Shown here piece by piece: positions 8,193 through 17,118 of a stretch of DNA of 64,000 nucleotides. The notes beneath the pieces are model-generated. The model worked only from the letters and a program-made list of their open reading frames with translations. It was not told the origin of the DNA and ran no database searches. Within the stretch, counting starts at the first letter, position 1, and the number at the start of each line of letters is the position of its first letter. Position numbers and translations under genes: made by a program. This DNA is from Treponema sp. (lineage in GTDB: Bacteria; Spirochaetota; Spirochaetia; Treponematales; Breznakiellaceae), in contig WRLP01000002.1 of the NCBI GenBank assembly GCA_009777535.1, positions 62,001 through 126,000 of the forward strand, in the 5' to 3' direction.

Positions 8193-9215
8193 ATGCGTAG
8201 GTCTTTCAATATCTCCCTCCGATTACTTTTTATTCCAGTTTTATTTTTATCCGTATGCCCCCTCTTTGCGCAGCGCAGAATTACCATCAGGCTTGCCTCC
8301 CTTGTTCCTGAAAACACACCATGGGGAGCCGCGATTAACAAAATGGCATCCGACTGGGCGCGTGTTACAAACGGAGAGGTCGAAGTAATTGTTTACCATA
8401 ACGGAACAGCCGGCGATGAACCGGAAACTCTGCGCAAACTCAGGCTAAACCAGATACAGGCGGCGGTTTTTACCAGCCTTGGATTAAATTCAATAATGCC
8501 GGAAGTGATGGCGCTAAGTTATCCGTTTTTAATCAGGGACAATGCAGAGCTGGACGAAGTCTTAAGCAGGATAAAGCCCGAACTTAATGAAAAAATCCAG
8601 CAGAATGGTTTTACCACTCTCGCCTGGGCGCGCGCGGGGTGGATAAAAATTTTTTCCAAATCGCCGGTTCATGTTCCCAACGATCTTAGGAGGCTGAAAC
8701 TGGGCACAAGCTCGGATGAATTGCAGATGATTCAAGCCTTCAGGCTGATGGGATATCAGATTGTTCCCATCTCCATCAATGATATTCTTGTTTTCCTGAA
8801 CGGCGGCATGATAGACGCTATATATCAAAGTCCAATTTATGCCGCAGGAACCCAAATATTCGGCGTAGCAAAAAATATGTCCAGCATAAATATCGCTCCC
8901 TTTATGGGAGGCATTTTAATGAACAATACAGCCTGGCGCAGAATCCCCGAAAGATACAGACCCCAGCTTATGGAAATATGCAGAGAGATGGAAGCAACCA
9001 TCGAGGCCTCAATTGTCAATCTGGAAACAGAGGCGGTTTCTACCATGCTAAGGCATGGTTTAATCCTCAACGAACTCAGTGTGCAGCAGGAACAGGAATG
9101 GTACACCGACATGGGCAGGTACGAAAACTCGCTTGTCGGCACAGGCCAGATTTTTAACAGGGAATATTATTTGAAAATCAATGACATTTTAACAAACTAC
9201 CGGAGAGGCCGTTAA
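8193..9215 (+). CDS. tatP: TRAP transporter solute-binding protein (DctP family, TatP)
   Basis: This is a 340-residue periplasmic binding protein of the DctP fold. It captures the solute for the TatQM permease and is expected to pair with TatT. The signal peptide runs to about residue 26 ('CPLFAQ', an AXA-like site). The Cys in 'LSVC' is followed too closely by the cleavage region to look like a good lipobox. The mature start 'RRITIRLASLVPENTPWGAA' and the central 'ISINDILVFLNGGMIDAI' segment are typical. Where ordinary DctP proteins have a 'GLKIR' motif with a carboxylate-binding Arg, this protein reads 'RRLKLG', so the Arg is absent. That fits the treponemal Tat systems, for which a non-carboxylate ligand has been suggested (recalled). 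SD GGGG lies before the ATG. Confidence 0.88.
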   Translation: MRRSFNISLRLLFIPVLFLSVCPLFAQRRITIRLASLVPENTPWGAAINKMASDWARVTNGEVEVIVYHNGTAGDEPETLRKLRLNQIQAAVFTSLGLNSIMPEVMALSYPFLIRDNAELDEVLSRIKPELNEKIQQNGFTTLAWARAGWIKIFSKSPVHVPNDLRRLKLGTSSDELQMIQAFRLMGYQIVPISINDILVFLNGGMIDAIYQSPIYAAGTQIFGVAKNMSSINIAPFMGGILMNNTAWRRIPERYRPQLMEICREMEATIEASIVNLETEAVSTMLRHGLILNELSVQQEQEWYTDMGRYENSLVGTGQIFNREYYLKINDILTNYRRGR

Positions 9216-9218
9216 TAT

Positions 9219-11111
9219 ATGGCGGATAATCATGAAACCGAAGGGAAGCCGCCGCGAATAAAAAGCGTTCTGCACCATGTTGAAGAGTTATTCTGCATAG
9301 TATCCCTGGTTTTTATGGCATTACTGCCGTTAGCGGAATCCGCCGCCAGGATTTTTTTCAAATCAGGCGTTCCCGCTTCATCGGGACTAATGACCCATTT
9401 TCTGCTGCTCTCCGGGCTGCTCTCGGGAATGATATGTACCAGAAATAACAACCATCTTTCAATCGGCCTGATTCAGTACTTAAAGGATGGAAAATTAAAA
9501 GATATTTTCAGGCTTCTGGGTAATCTGTTATCGGCCTTTGTCGCCGCCCTTATCGCCTGGTCTTCCCTCTCTTTTATTAAAATAGGCCTTTCAGATAAAA
9601 AAATAGGCTTTATTTCCGAGCGTGTCTTTGCCCTGATAATACCTGTTTCTTTTACAATTATCGCGCTTCGTTTTGCCCGCAGTACAGGGCTTAAGGGCCG
9701 AAAAATTATTTTCCCCATACTGGCTCTCCTGCTTGGAACCGCCGCAGCCTTTCCGGTAATCGCAAAATTTATATGGGGTTTTGATTTACCGGACGCTGTT
9801 TTTGACATTTGCGATAAATTTTATTATCTTGCCTATTATTTAAGACTGCCCCTGGTTGTAATGCTGATTTTTGCCGCCCTCGCAGGAACTCCGCTTTTTG
9901 TAATAATCGGAGCCATGGCCCTGCTGCTGATGCACGCCGCAGGAGGGGAAATGGATTCCGTTTCGGCGGATATTTATACAAGCCTTACAAATGGCAACAT
10001 TATAGCAATCCCATTATTTACCCTCGTCGGCTTCTTCCTTTCCGAAAGCAGGGCAGGTGAAAGGCTTGTAACAGCTTTCCGCAGTCTTTTCAGCTGGATG
10101 CCCGGGGGGATAATACTTGCCTCGGTAATTATCTGCGCTTTTTTTACATCGTTTACAGGCGCCTCGGGGGTAACAATACTCGCCCTTGGAGGAATTTTGT
10201 ACACGATTCTAAGTGAGCATATAAAATATCCCCCAAAATTTTCCATCGGGCTTTTAACCTCTGTCGGCTCAGTCGGCCTGCTTTTTCCTCCAAGCCTTCC
10301 GCTGATCCTTGTCGGAACTACAACCCAGACCAATATTGTTCACATGTTTGTCGGCGGCCTAATTCCGGGACTCATTCTGGTTCTGGCGATGGCAGTTTTC
10401 GGCTGTATTGCATCAATTAAAATAAAAATTCCTGTTGAGAAATTTGACGGCAAAAAGGCGCTCGCAGCCGTTAAAAATTCTATACTGGAAATTTTACTGC
10501 CGGTGTTTTTGATTTTCGGTTACTTTACCGGAATATTTTCGCTGGTAGAGATAAGTGCGGCGGCGTTATTTTATGTTTTTATTGTTGAAGTGTTTATCCA
10601 CCGTGATATTAAACTGTCAGAAATTAAAAGGGTTTTTGTTAATGCCATTCCGATAATCGGCGGAGTGCTCTCGATCCTTGCCCTGTCGAAGGCCTTGTCC
10701 TATTACATTGTAGATACCCAAGCCCCTGCAAATGTCGCGCGTTGGATGCAAAACGTTGTTTCGTCCAAATTTGTATTTCTGCTGCTTCTAAATATTGTTC
10801 TGCTTGTTGTCGGCTGCCTAATGGACATATTTTCCGCCATTCTGATTGTCCTGCCGCTTGTGGCGCCTTTGGGCTCCGCCTATGGCATAGATCCGGTACA
10901 TTTGGGCATAATCTTTATTGTTAACCTGGAGGTCGGTTTTCTAACACCGCCTGTTGGAATGAATCTGTTTTTGGCAACATATCGCTTCAAAAAATCTTTT
11001 GTTGATATTTGCCGTTATGTGTTTCCATTCCTGATTATTCAGTTGGTCGTAGTGCTTTTGGTAACCTATTTGCCGTTCCTTTCAACATTTTTGGTTGGAT
11101 TAATAAAGTGA
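9219..11111 (+). CDS. Fused TRAP transporter small-large permease (TatQM, DctQ-DctM)
   Basis: This is a 630-residue inner-membrane permease that joins both TRAP membrane subunits in one chain. The first ~170 residues form a DctQ-like four-helix unit ('EELFCIVSLVFMALLPLAESAARIF'). After extra helices, residues ~220-630 form the DctM-like large subunit with 'FTGASGVTILALGGILY', 'GLLFPPSLPLILVGT' and 'NLEVGFLTPPVGMNLFLATY', the conserved cation-coupled transport segments. Solute uptake would be driven by a sodium or proton gradient. It starts 3 bases after tatP stops, so it is co-transcribed. It corresponds to TP0958 of T. pallidum by order and architecture (recalled). Confidence 0.9.
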   Translation: MADNHETEGKPPRIKSVLHHVEELFCIVSLVFMALLPLAESAARIFFKSGVPASSGLMTHFLLLSGLLSGMICTRNNNHLSIGLIQYLKDGKLKDIFRLLGNLLSAFVAALIAWSSLSFIKIGLSDKKIGFISERVFALIIPVSFTIIALRFARSTGLKGRKIIFPILALLLGTAAAFPVIAKFIWGFDLPDAVFDICDKFYYLAYYLRLPLVVMLIFAALAGTPLFVIIGAMALLLMHAAGGEMDSVSADIYTSLTNGNIIAIPLFTLVGFFLSESRAGERLVTAFRSLFSWMPGGIILASVIICAFFTSFTGASGVTILALGGILYTILSEHIKYPPKFSIGLLTSVGSVGLLFPPSLPLILVGTTTQTNIVHMFVGGLIPGLILVLAMAVFGCIASIKIKIPVEKFDGKKALAAVKNSILEILLPVFLIFGYFTGIFSLVEISAAALFYVFIVEVFIHRDIKLSEIKRVFVNAIPIIGGVLSILALSKALSYYIVDTQAPANVARWMQNVVSSKFVFLLLLNIVLLVVGCLMDIFSAILIVLPLVAPLGSAYGIDPVHLGIIFIVNLEVGFLTPPVGMNLFLATYRFKKSFVDICRYVFPFLIIQLVVVLLVTYLPFLSTFLVGLIK

Positions 11112-11119
11112 AAGATGAG

Positions 11120-11148
11120 TTGCAATTAAAAAAAAATGCCTTTATAAT
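11120..11148 (+). promoter_or_regulatory. Sigma-70-type promoter, leaderless arrangement
   Basis: TTGCAA (11120-11125), a 17-base spacer and a perfect TATAAT (11143-11148) precede the lipoprotein ATG at 11155 by only six bases. Transcription should therefore begin at about the A of ATG. No Shine-Dalgarno sequence is present. Confidence 0.7.
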
Positions 11149-11154
11149 AATGCC

Positions 11155-11901
11155 ATGAAAATTAAATATCTTGTATTTTTGGCCGCCGCCGGTATTTTAT
11201 TGTTTTCCGCGTGTAAATCTTCGCCAAGACCAAGGGGAAAGGATTTTTCGCCTCATGCACCGCTTGCCCTGGTTACGGTTGTATCAAACCAGGACATCAA
11301 CTGGGAAGGGGAGAAAACCAGAGAAGAAGATTTTATCAGCGGCTTTATAAGAAATACGCTCAGGCTTAACAGAGACGCCTCACGGGTCAGGATTTCATCG
11401 GCAGACACGATGATAGATGAGGCGGACGAAATTTTAAGAAAAGTAATTGCTGACGCCAGGGTCTTCGTGCTTGCCGATAAGGAAAGGATTACTGACAGCC
11501 ATGCTTACTGGACAAGCAGCAGAAATGCGAATTTACCGTCCGGCCAAATCGTCGCGCAAGGGTATCGTTATCTTAATCACAGGGACAGGCAATTTGCCGC
11601 GCAGCTTTCCGAAGAAAACGGCGTTCGATCGCTGCTCTATGTAAATTTTACTTTTAACAAAAAAATGGTTTCCGGTTTTGCCAAAACCGGAAGATGCCGC
11701 GCACTGGTAAAAATGAGGGCGGTAGTAGTTAGCCCTCAGGGAAAAACTGTTTTCCGTTACGAGATAGAAACCCGAAGTTCCGACAGAATAGATGTAAAGA
11801 GCGGCTCATACGATGAAGAAGAATTTATGGATCTGTTAAGAGAGGCAATCGGCGAAGCCTGCTATCGTTTTATATGGAAATTCAGGGGAACGAGAATTTA
11901 A
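11155..11901 (+). CDS. Uncharacterised lipoprotein
   Basis: I do not recognise a family. The 248-residue product has a clean lipoprotein signal: '[13 protein letters not shown]' then the lipobox 'FSAC' at about residues 17-20. The mature part is a mixed alpha/beta domain with several charged patches and a final '[22 protein letters not shown]' helix. It resembles in general look the small treponemal lipoproteins with a CsgG/LpoB-like fold (weak inference from '[13 protein letters not shown]' and '[13 protein letters not shown]'). The start is fixed by the signal peptide; the promoter lies so close that the message should be leaderless. Its stop codon overlaps the stop of the convergent ABC ATPase gene. 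Confidence 0.7.
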   Translation: MKIKYLVFLAAAGILLFSACKSSPRPRGKDFSPHAPLALVTVVSNQDINWEGEKTREEDFISGFIRNTLRLNRDASRVRISSADTMIDEADEILRKVIADARVFVLADKERITDSHAYWTSSRNANLPSGQIVAQGYRYLNHRDRQFAAQLSEENGVRSLLYVNFTFNKKMVSGFAKTGRCRALVKMRAVVVSPQGKTVFRYEIETRSSDRIDVKSGSYDEEEFMDLLREAIGEACYRFIWKFRGTRI

Positions 11902-12680
11902 TTCTTTAACACGCTCTGTAAAAACTGCCTCGTGCGCTCGTTTACAGGATTGCTGAATATCGCTTCCGGCGTGCCGCTTTCAAGAAGAGCGCCATCGTAC
12001 ATGAAAATAACCTTGTCGGCAACTTCCCTGGCAAAACCCATTTCGTGGGTAACAACCAGCATAGTCATACCGGCTGAGGCCAGTTGTTTCATAACAGCGA
12101 GAACTTCGCCGACCAGCTCGGGATCCAGGGATGAGGTCGGCTCATCGAAAAGCATGATCCTCGGCTCCATGGCAAGCGCCCTGGCAATGGCAACTCGCTG
12201 CAACTGCCCGCCGGATAATTTGGCAGGGTATTCGTCGACCTTGTCCGCCAGACCTACACGTTCGAGTATTTGTATGGACTTTTCCCTGGCTTCAGCCGGC
12301 GGGAGTTTGCGGACATGAACAGGGGCAAGCATCACATTTTCCAGGGCTGTTTTGTGCGGGAAAAGATTAAAACGCTGAAACACCATGCCAACTTCGAGCA
12401 GAATCTTGCTGCGCTCTTCCTGATTCATTTTAGCTCTGTTTACACCCCGGTGGCAGTCAAAGAGCAGCGTATCTTCAATATAAATTTGACCTTCGTCGAT
12501 TGTCTCCAGCCTGTTTAATGCACGCAGATATGTTGATTTACCGGCGCCGGACGGGCCGATAATGCAGACCACTTCTTTTTGCTCGACTGTAAGCGACACA
12601 TTTTTAAGAACCTCAAGGGGCGCCCTGCCGCCCGGAGTTTGAAAAGCCTTGCAGACATTTACTGTTTTGATCATTGACAT
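11898..12680 (-). CDS. Polar amino-acid ABC transporter, ATP-binding protein
   Basis: This is a 260-residue cytoplasmic ATPase of the GlnQ/HisP group that powers uptake of a polar amino acid together with the two genes upstream. Motifs are Walker A 'GPSGAGKST' (about residues 42-50), Q-loop '[11 protein letters not shown]', signature 'LSGGQLQR', Walker B '[15 protein letters not shown]' and switch histidine 'VVTHEMGF'. It starts 6 bases after the permease stop; two ATGs (12680 and 12674) are possible. The last gene of its operon, it meets the convergent lipoprotein gene with overlapping stop codons, leaving no room for a terminator between them. Confidence 0.92.
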   Translation of the reverse strand: MSMIKTVNVCKAFQTPGGRAPLEVLKNVSLTVEQKEVVCIIGPSGAGKSTYLRALNRLETIDEGQIYIEDTLLFDCHRGVNRAKMNQEERSKILLEVGMVFQRFNLFPHKTALENVMLAPVHVRKLPPAEAREKSIQILERVGLADKVDEYPAKLSGGQLQRVAIARALAMEPRIMLFDEPTSSLDPELVGEVLAVMKQLASAGMTMLVVTHEMGFAREVADKVIFMYDGALLESGTPEAIFSNPVNERTRQFLQSVLKN

Positions 12681-12686
12681 GGCAGC

Positions 12687-13364
12687 TCACTCATACACAG
12701 AATATTTTTTCTCCAGCTTGTGAAAAATGAAAGAAAAAACCCATGTAATAATTAAATAGAGAATCATCGCCGGAATATAGACAAGGGCGGAGCGGGTTGA
12801 GCCCTCAATATTTCTTGTGGCCTTGGTTATATCTATCAGCGCAATCATGGAAACAAGGGAAGCGTCTTTAAGTATCATAATAAATTCATTCCCTACAGGA
12901 GGAATAAGCCGCCTTATTGACTGGGGAATAATCACAAGCCGCATTGTCTGGGCATAAGAGAGCCCCAGGGCGCGGGAAGCTTCAAACTGCCCCTTATCAA
13001 TGCTCTGGATTGCCGCGCGGACAATCTCCGCGGAGTAGGCTGCAACATTCAGGCTGTACGCAATAAAGGCATATATAAAGCGATTCAGTTCCTGATTTCT
13101 TATGGGAATAAGAAAAACAGGTGAAATAAGGGGAAGAGCATAATAGATAAAATAAAGCTGCATCAGAAGGGGAGTGCCCCTGAAAAAGAAAATATAGGCG
13201 CTGCATAATTTATTTATTATTACACGCCTGGACATCTTCCCCAGAGCCAAAAATATACTGAGGAATACCCCGGCTGTAACAGAGGTGATTGTAAGAGCAA
13301 TGGTAATCCTGGCCCCGCCCAACAGGGCGGGAATCCAGGATATTATCTTTTGCAATGTTCCCAT
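12687..13364 (-). CDS. Polar amino-acid ABC transporter, permease
   Basis: This 225-residue inner-membrane protein has about five helices, typical of the HisM/GlnP single-permease type that works as a homodimer. The coupling segment contacting the ATPase is visible as 'EIVRAAIQSIDKGQFEASRALGLSY', the EAA loop, followed by 'IIPQSIRRLIPPVGNEF'. It sits between the binding protein (16 bases upstream) and the ATPase (6 bases downstream). Substrate is set by the binding protein and cannot be named. Confidence 0.92.
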   Translation of the reverse strand: MGTLQKIISWIPALLGGARITIALTITSVTAGVFLSIFLALGKMSRRVIINKLCSAYIFFFRGTPLLMQLYFIYYALPLISPVFLIPIRNQELNRFIYAFIAYSLNVAAYSAEIVRAAIQSIDKGQFEASRALGLSYAQTMRLVIIPQSIRRLIPPVGNEFIMILKDASLVSMIALIDITKATRNIEGSTRSALVYIPAMILYLIITWVFSFIFHKLEKKYSVYE

Positions 13365-13380
13365 TGGGTTTTGTTCGTCA

Positions 13381-14181
13381 TTACCTGGCGGAACTTACCA
13401 TATCAACGTTAAATATTTCCTGGGAAAGCCTGTGCATTGTCCCGTCGGCAAAAAGCTCATCCAGCGCCTTGTCTATGGCTTCGGTAAGCGCATCATTTCC
13501 CCTCTTTATGCAGATGCCAAATACCTCGTCTGCTTCGCCCTGCCATACAATTTCGTACGGAGAATTGGGAATGGCGATATAATCGACGGCGACCAGCGAG
13601 TCGGTTACAATAACGTCCACGCGGCCAAGCAGAATCTCGTCAAAGCAGCTCATTACCTTATCGTACTCAAAAGGTGTATACCTTATCCCTTCTTCAACGA
13701 GTTTAGCCATAAAAAATTTAGCGGTAGTTTCCGCCTGATATGCCACTCCAAGACCGGCCAGTTCCTGGGGACTCCGCGGCTTAATGGACGAATTTTTAAG
13801 TGATACAATCGCCATGGCATTGCCGATATAGGGCTTTGAAAAATTATGAGCCCTCTGCCGCTCGGGAGTAACGGTAACCGAAGACATAATGCAGTCATAT
13901 CTGCTGGTTTCCACACCGGCAAAAATCCCGTCCCAGGCAGTATCGACAAATTCTACCGAGAGCCCCATTTTTTCGGCAATGGCCTTACCCATGCTGACAT
14001 CAAAGCCGATGGGGGTTACTCCGTCGTCGTCATAGTATTCCATCGGCGGATAGCCAATTTCCATACCTACCATGAGTACGCCGGGTTTTACGGTTAAACC
14101 TTCTGATTTTTTTGCACATCCGGAAAGAAGGAACGTACATGCCGTAAAAGCGGCCAAAACAATTAACGCTGTCCTTTTCAT
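13381..14181 (-). CDS. Polar amino-acid ABC transporter, solute-binding lipoprotein
   Basis: This is a 266-residue binding protein of the SBP_bac_3 family. Its lipobox 'LLSGC' (Cys at about residue 22) anchors it to the membrane, as expected where the binding protein is lipid-tethered. Typical features are 'VGMEIGYPPMEYYDDDG' at the start of lobe 1, 'DTAWDGIFAGVETSRYDCI', and 'SSVTVTPERQRAHNFSKPY', where the Arg of TPERQ binds the substrate alpha-carboxylate. The first gene of its operon, it has SD GGAGG before the ATG and a good promoter in the 93-base gap behind the histidine kinase gene. The ligand is a polar or charged amino acid, not resolvable here. Confidence 0.93.
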   Translation of the reverse strand: MKRTALIVLAAFTACTFLLSGCAKKSEGLTVKPGVLMVGMEIGYPPMEYYDDDGVTPIGFDVSMGKAIAEKMGLSVEFVDTAWDGIFAGVETSRYDCIMSSVTVTPERQRAHNFSKPYIGNAMAIVSLKNSSIKPRSPQELAGLGVAYQAETTAKFFMAKLVEEGIRYTPFEYDKVMSCFDEILLGRVDVIVTDSLVAVDYIAIPNSPYEIVWQGEADEVFGICIKRGNDALTEAIDKALDELFADGTMHRLSQEIFNVDMVSSAR

Positions 14182-14216
14182 TTATTCCTCCAAATAAAAG
14201 TAACTAAGTCTGGGTG

Positions 14217-14257
14217 AGTATACATTTTTAACGATATTAATGTCAATCAGCCGGCTG
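14217..14257 (-). promoter_or_regulatory. Promoter of the amino-acid ABC operon with flanking palindrome
   Basis: Reading leftwards, a perfect TTGACA (14241-14246), an 18-base spacer and TATACT (14217-14222) precede the binding-protein gene by about 30 bases. Just upstream of the -35 lies a perfect 10-bp palindrome CAGCCGGCTG (14248-14257), a possible operator or part of a terminator for the upstream kinase gene. Confidence 0.65.
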
Positions 14258-14274
14258 CCTTGCAGATTTTATCT

Positions 14275-16995
14275 TTACAGGTATTCTTTCATCAGTTTTA
14301 ACAATATTTCCAGATCTATTGGTTTACCCAGGTGGGCATCCATGCCGGATTTAATGGCTCTTTGTATGTCTTCCTGCATTACATTCGCTGTCATCGCGAT
14401 TATTGGAACTGATGCAGCATCGGCGCGATCCAGTTTCCTTATTTCCTCGGTGGCTGTACAGCCGTCCATAACCGGCATTTGCATATCCATCAGAATGATG
14501 TCGTAGTAACCTTCCTTCGATTTCCTGAATTTTTCAAGAGAGTCCCTGCCGTTCCCTGCGGTTTCAAATTCAATGCCTGTAGAGGAAAGCAGTTCAATTA
14601 TTATATCGCGGTTAATTTCGATATCGTCGACTACCATGCATCTCTTGCAGGAAAAATCATAACTTATGTTACTAACAATATTTTCCGGCTCGCCCTTTTT
14701 ATCGATCGAGGGATTGGCTGAACATCGTATTGTAAAAGAAAATATGCTTCCTTGCCCTTCCTTGCTCTTAAGTGATATACTGCCGCCCATCATTTCTACA
14801 AGCGATTTACAGATAACAAGGCCGAGACCTGTACCGCCGTAGTTTCTAGTTGTACTGCTGTCGGCCTGTTCAAACGGCCGAAACAGCCTGGAAGCCTGAT
14901 ACTCGCTTAACCCAATGCCCTGGTCTATTACCTCAAAACTATAAGTGCTTATGCCATGGGTTGAATCAATTTCCCTTACATTAATAAAAATATCACTGCC
15001 GTTATTGGAAAATTTAATCGCATTGGAAAGCAGATTGATCAGCACCTGATTAAGCCTTAAAGAATCGGTTCTTACCCCATCGTTTTGGATATTTTCAATA
15101 TTGAGCTTAATATCAATATTTCTTTGCCTTGCTCTTGAATTCATCATCGAAACCACAAAATTTAAATCGTCCGTAAGTGAAAAATCCGTAATATCCAGGG
15201 CAAGCTTGCCGGACTCAACCTTGCTGAAATCCAGTATATCATTGATAATGCCCAAAAGATGATTCGATGAGTATTCAACCTGTTCAAGGCAGCTGTTTAT
15301 TTTTTCGCTTTCCCGAGAATTCTTTGCGATCTGAGTCAGCCCTATTATCGCGTTCATGGGCGTGCGTATTTCGTGGCTCATTCGGGAGAGGAAATCGCTT
15401 TTTGCGCTGCTTGCCGCTTCGGCGTCAATCTTCGCCTGTGTCAGCAGGGTAACATCGTTTAACAACAGAATCGCGCACGCAGAATCCGGTGCGGGCATAT
15501 TGTCCTTAACACGCTGAAGACTCAAATTAAAATTGTCCGCCCCATAAACACCTAACAGGGCAATATCCGTATTGAAGGGCCTGCGCCCCTGGGTGTCCGA
15601 ATCAAAAATAGCCGCCGCCTTTGGATCAAGTGAAGCCACTGTTTCATTGCCTCCGCCGGCAATCTGCTCCAAAAGCCCGGGGTCTTCAGCGTCAAGACCG
15701 TGTATTATAAGAAATTCGTCCATTGCGCTGTTTCTGAACAACATCTCTTTTCTGTTATTAAAAAGCGCAAGCGCCACGGGTATCGCATCCAGATATGAGC
15801 AAATAACATCCAGTGAACCGTTAACTCCGGCCGCAATCCTTAAAAAATCCCCTTTAAGATTTGAGAGTTCAGCGCGCTCCCCAAGTCTGCCGGCGCTGGC
15901 GGCCGCAGTAATACGATCTATTTCAACTATTACTTCCTCAACAGATTGCGACATCGATAAAAATGCTCCGGCCAACTGGCCTATCTCATCGCTTCTGCCC
16001 AGTATTTCCGGCGGAAGTGTATTTTGGAACAATCCCTGATTTAGCCTGTTGGCCTTTTCGGTGATTATATTTAAGGGCTCCGTCAGCAAATTGGAAATCA
16101 ACAAATTGGCGACATATAAAAAAACAGCGAGCAATATTATTGTTATCGCGGTGCTGAATAATACACTTTTTTGTATGGCCGCTATAAAGTCGTTTCGAAG
16201 CACTTCGATGACCATTATCCACCGGATACCCTCAATCGGCGCAAGATAAAGTATTTTCTGTACGCCGCCGTTTGACTGGATATAGCCTGTCTCGCCCTGT
16301 TTTAGTCCGGCGATAGCATCTATCAAAGACGGAAGTGTTTGATAATCGGAAAACATGGATTCGCCCCAAAGAACTTTATTGATGTTCTGATGAGCCATGT
16401 ATTTGCCCTGTTCATTGATAATATACGCGGCATTTCCGGAAGAAATATTAATGCCGGCCAAAATGTTATTCAATATATCATAATTGCAGCTTCCAACAAG
16501 GTAATTGGAAATATGACCCTCTGTTATTACCGGAATTCCCACAATTATTTCCGGTTCAAGGGCAAAATTTATATATATATCATCAACCACAGGCTTTAGC
16601 GATTCTTTCATCTTCCCGTAAATCCCCAGTTCCATAATATCCTCTGGAGAATACCGGCTGCCGGTTTCCAAAATACCGTCAGTATCGTATCGGCCCAGCC
16701 ACAGTAATTCATCGCCGATTTCAATCACATCGGAAGTTCTTTTATTATCCTGGCCGGCAGCATCGAAAAAACCGGCCTCTTTAATGAGCGTTATTCTGTC
16801 GGTTATCATTTTCAGGCTGACCTGGATACTCCGTGCGGCAGTTTTTACCATTGGCCGCATGGTCTCCATAAGAATGGCATCGGTCAGCGCTCCCATAAAA
16901 TTTACCTTGATAAAAACCAAAGCGCCGGCCAAAAGAATAGACGCGAAAATAGAAGCCGTAACGATCTTTGTACGTAAACTGCTTTGCTTCTTCAT
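14275..16995 (-). CDS. Hybrid histidine kinase with extracytoplasmic sensor and receiver domain
   Basis: This is a membrane sensor kinase of about 906 residues, numbered here from the ATG at 16995. I prefer it over the TTG at 17037, but neither has a clear SD. The order is a transmembrane helix (residues ~10-32), a Cache-like periplasmic sensor ('TGYIQSNGGVQKILYLAPIE' near its end), a second helix, a HAMP linker, and a short PAS-like segment. Then come HisKA with 'MSHEIRTPMNAIIG' (His about 540), HATPase with 'NQVLINLLSNAIKFS', 'DQGIGLS' and 'GGTGLGL', and a receiver domain with Asp about 837 in 'ILMDMQMPVMDG'. No separate response regulator or Hpt protein is nearby. It lies just upstream of the amino-acid transporter, so a link to amino-acid sensing is possible but unproven. 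Confidence 0.9.
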   Translation of the reverse strand: MKKQSSLRTKIVTASIFASILLAGALVFIKVNFMGALTDAILMETMRPMVKTAARSIQVSLKMITDRITLIKEAGFFDAAGQDNKRTSDVIEIGDELLWLGRYDTDGILETGSRYSPEDIMELGIYGKMKESLKPVVDDIYINFALEPEIIVGIPVITEGHISNYLVGSCNYDILNNILAGINISSGNAAYIINEQGKYMAHQNINKVLWGESMFSDYQTLPSLIDAIAGLKQGETGYIQSNGGVQKILYLAPIEGIRWIMVIEVLRNDFIAAIQKSVLFSTAITIILLAVFLYVANLLISNLLTEPLNIITEKANRLNQGLFQNTLPPEILGRSDEIGQLAGAFLSMSQSVEEVIVEIDRITAAASAGRLGERAELSNLKGDFLRIAAGVNGSLDVICSYLDAIPVALALFNNRKEMLFRNSAMDEFLIIHGLDAEDPGLLEQIAGGGNETVASLDPKAAAIFDSDTQGRRPFNTDIALLGVYGADNFNLSLQRVKDNMPAPDSACAILLLNDVTLLTQAKIDAEAASSAKSDFLSRMSHEIRTPMNAIIGLTQIAKNSRESEKINSCLEQVEYSSNHLLGIINDILDFSKVESGKLALDITDFSLTDDLNFVVSMMNSRARQRNIDIKLNIENIQNDGVRTDSLRLNQVLINLLSNAIKFSNNGSDIFINVREIDSTHGISTYSFEVIDQGIGLSEYQASRLFRPFEQADSSTTRNYGGTGLGLVICKSLVEMMGGSISLKSKEGQGSIFSFTIRCSANPSIDKKGEPENIVSNISYDFSCKRCMVVDDIEINRDIIIELLSSTGIEFETAGNGRDSLEKFRKSKEGYYDIILMDMQMPVMDGCTATEEIRKLDRADAASVPIIAMTANVMQEDIQRAIKSGMDAHLGKPIDLEILLKLMKEYL

Positions 16996-17070
16996 ACTAA
17001 CTGTAAAAACTATAACACTTTTTAAGAAAAATACCAATCACATGAATTTTCGACAATTCAGGAAAAAACA

Positions 17071-17099
17071 TTGCCAACAAAGTCTTTATAGACTATCTT
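17071..17099 (+). promoter_or_regulatory. Likely promoter of the NADH oxidase gene
   Basis: TTGCCA (17071-17076), a 17-base spacer and TATCTT (17094-17099) lie ahead of the gene. The implied start near 17106 leaves a very short leader that still contains the AGGAG (17108-17112) before the ATG at 17119. Confidence 0.45.
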
Positions 17100-17118
17100 A
17101 TATACATAGGAGAATAAA

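Noticed and set aside
13285-13803. 172-residue plus-strand ORF opposite the amino-acid permease and binding-protein genes
   Set aside because: It is antisense to two genes with full family motifs; its sequence shows no known pattern.
15572-16039. 155-residue plus-strand ORF opposite the histidine kinase
   Set aside because: It is a shadow of the kinase reading frame, Ser/Ala-rich in the way typical of antisense frames.
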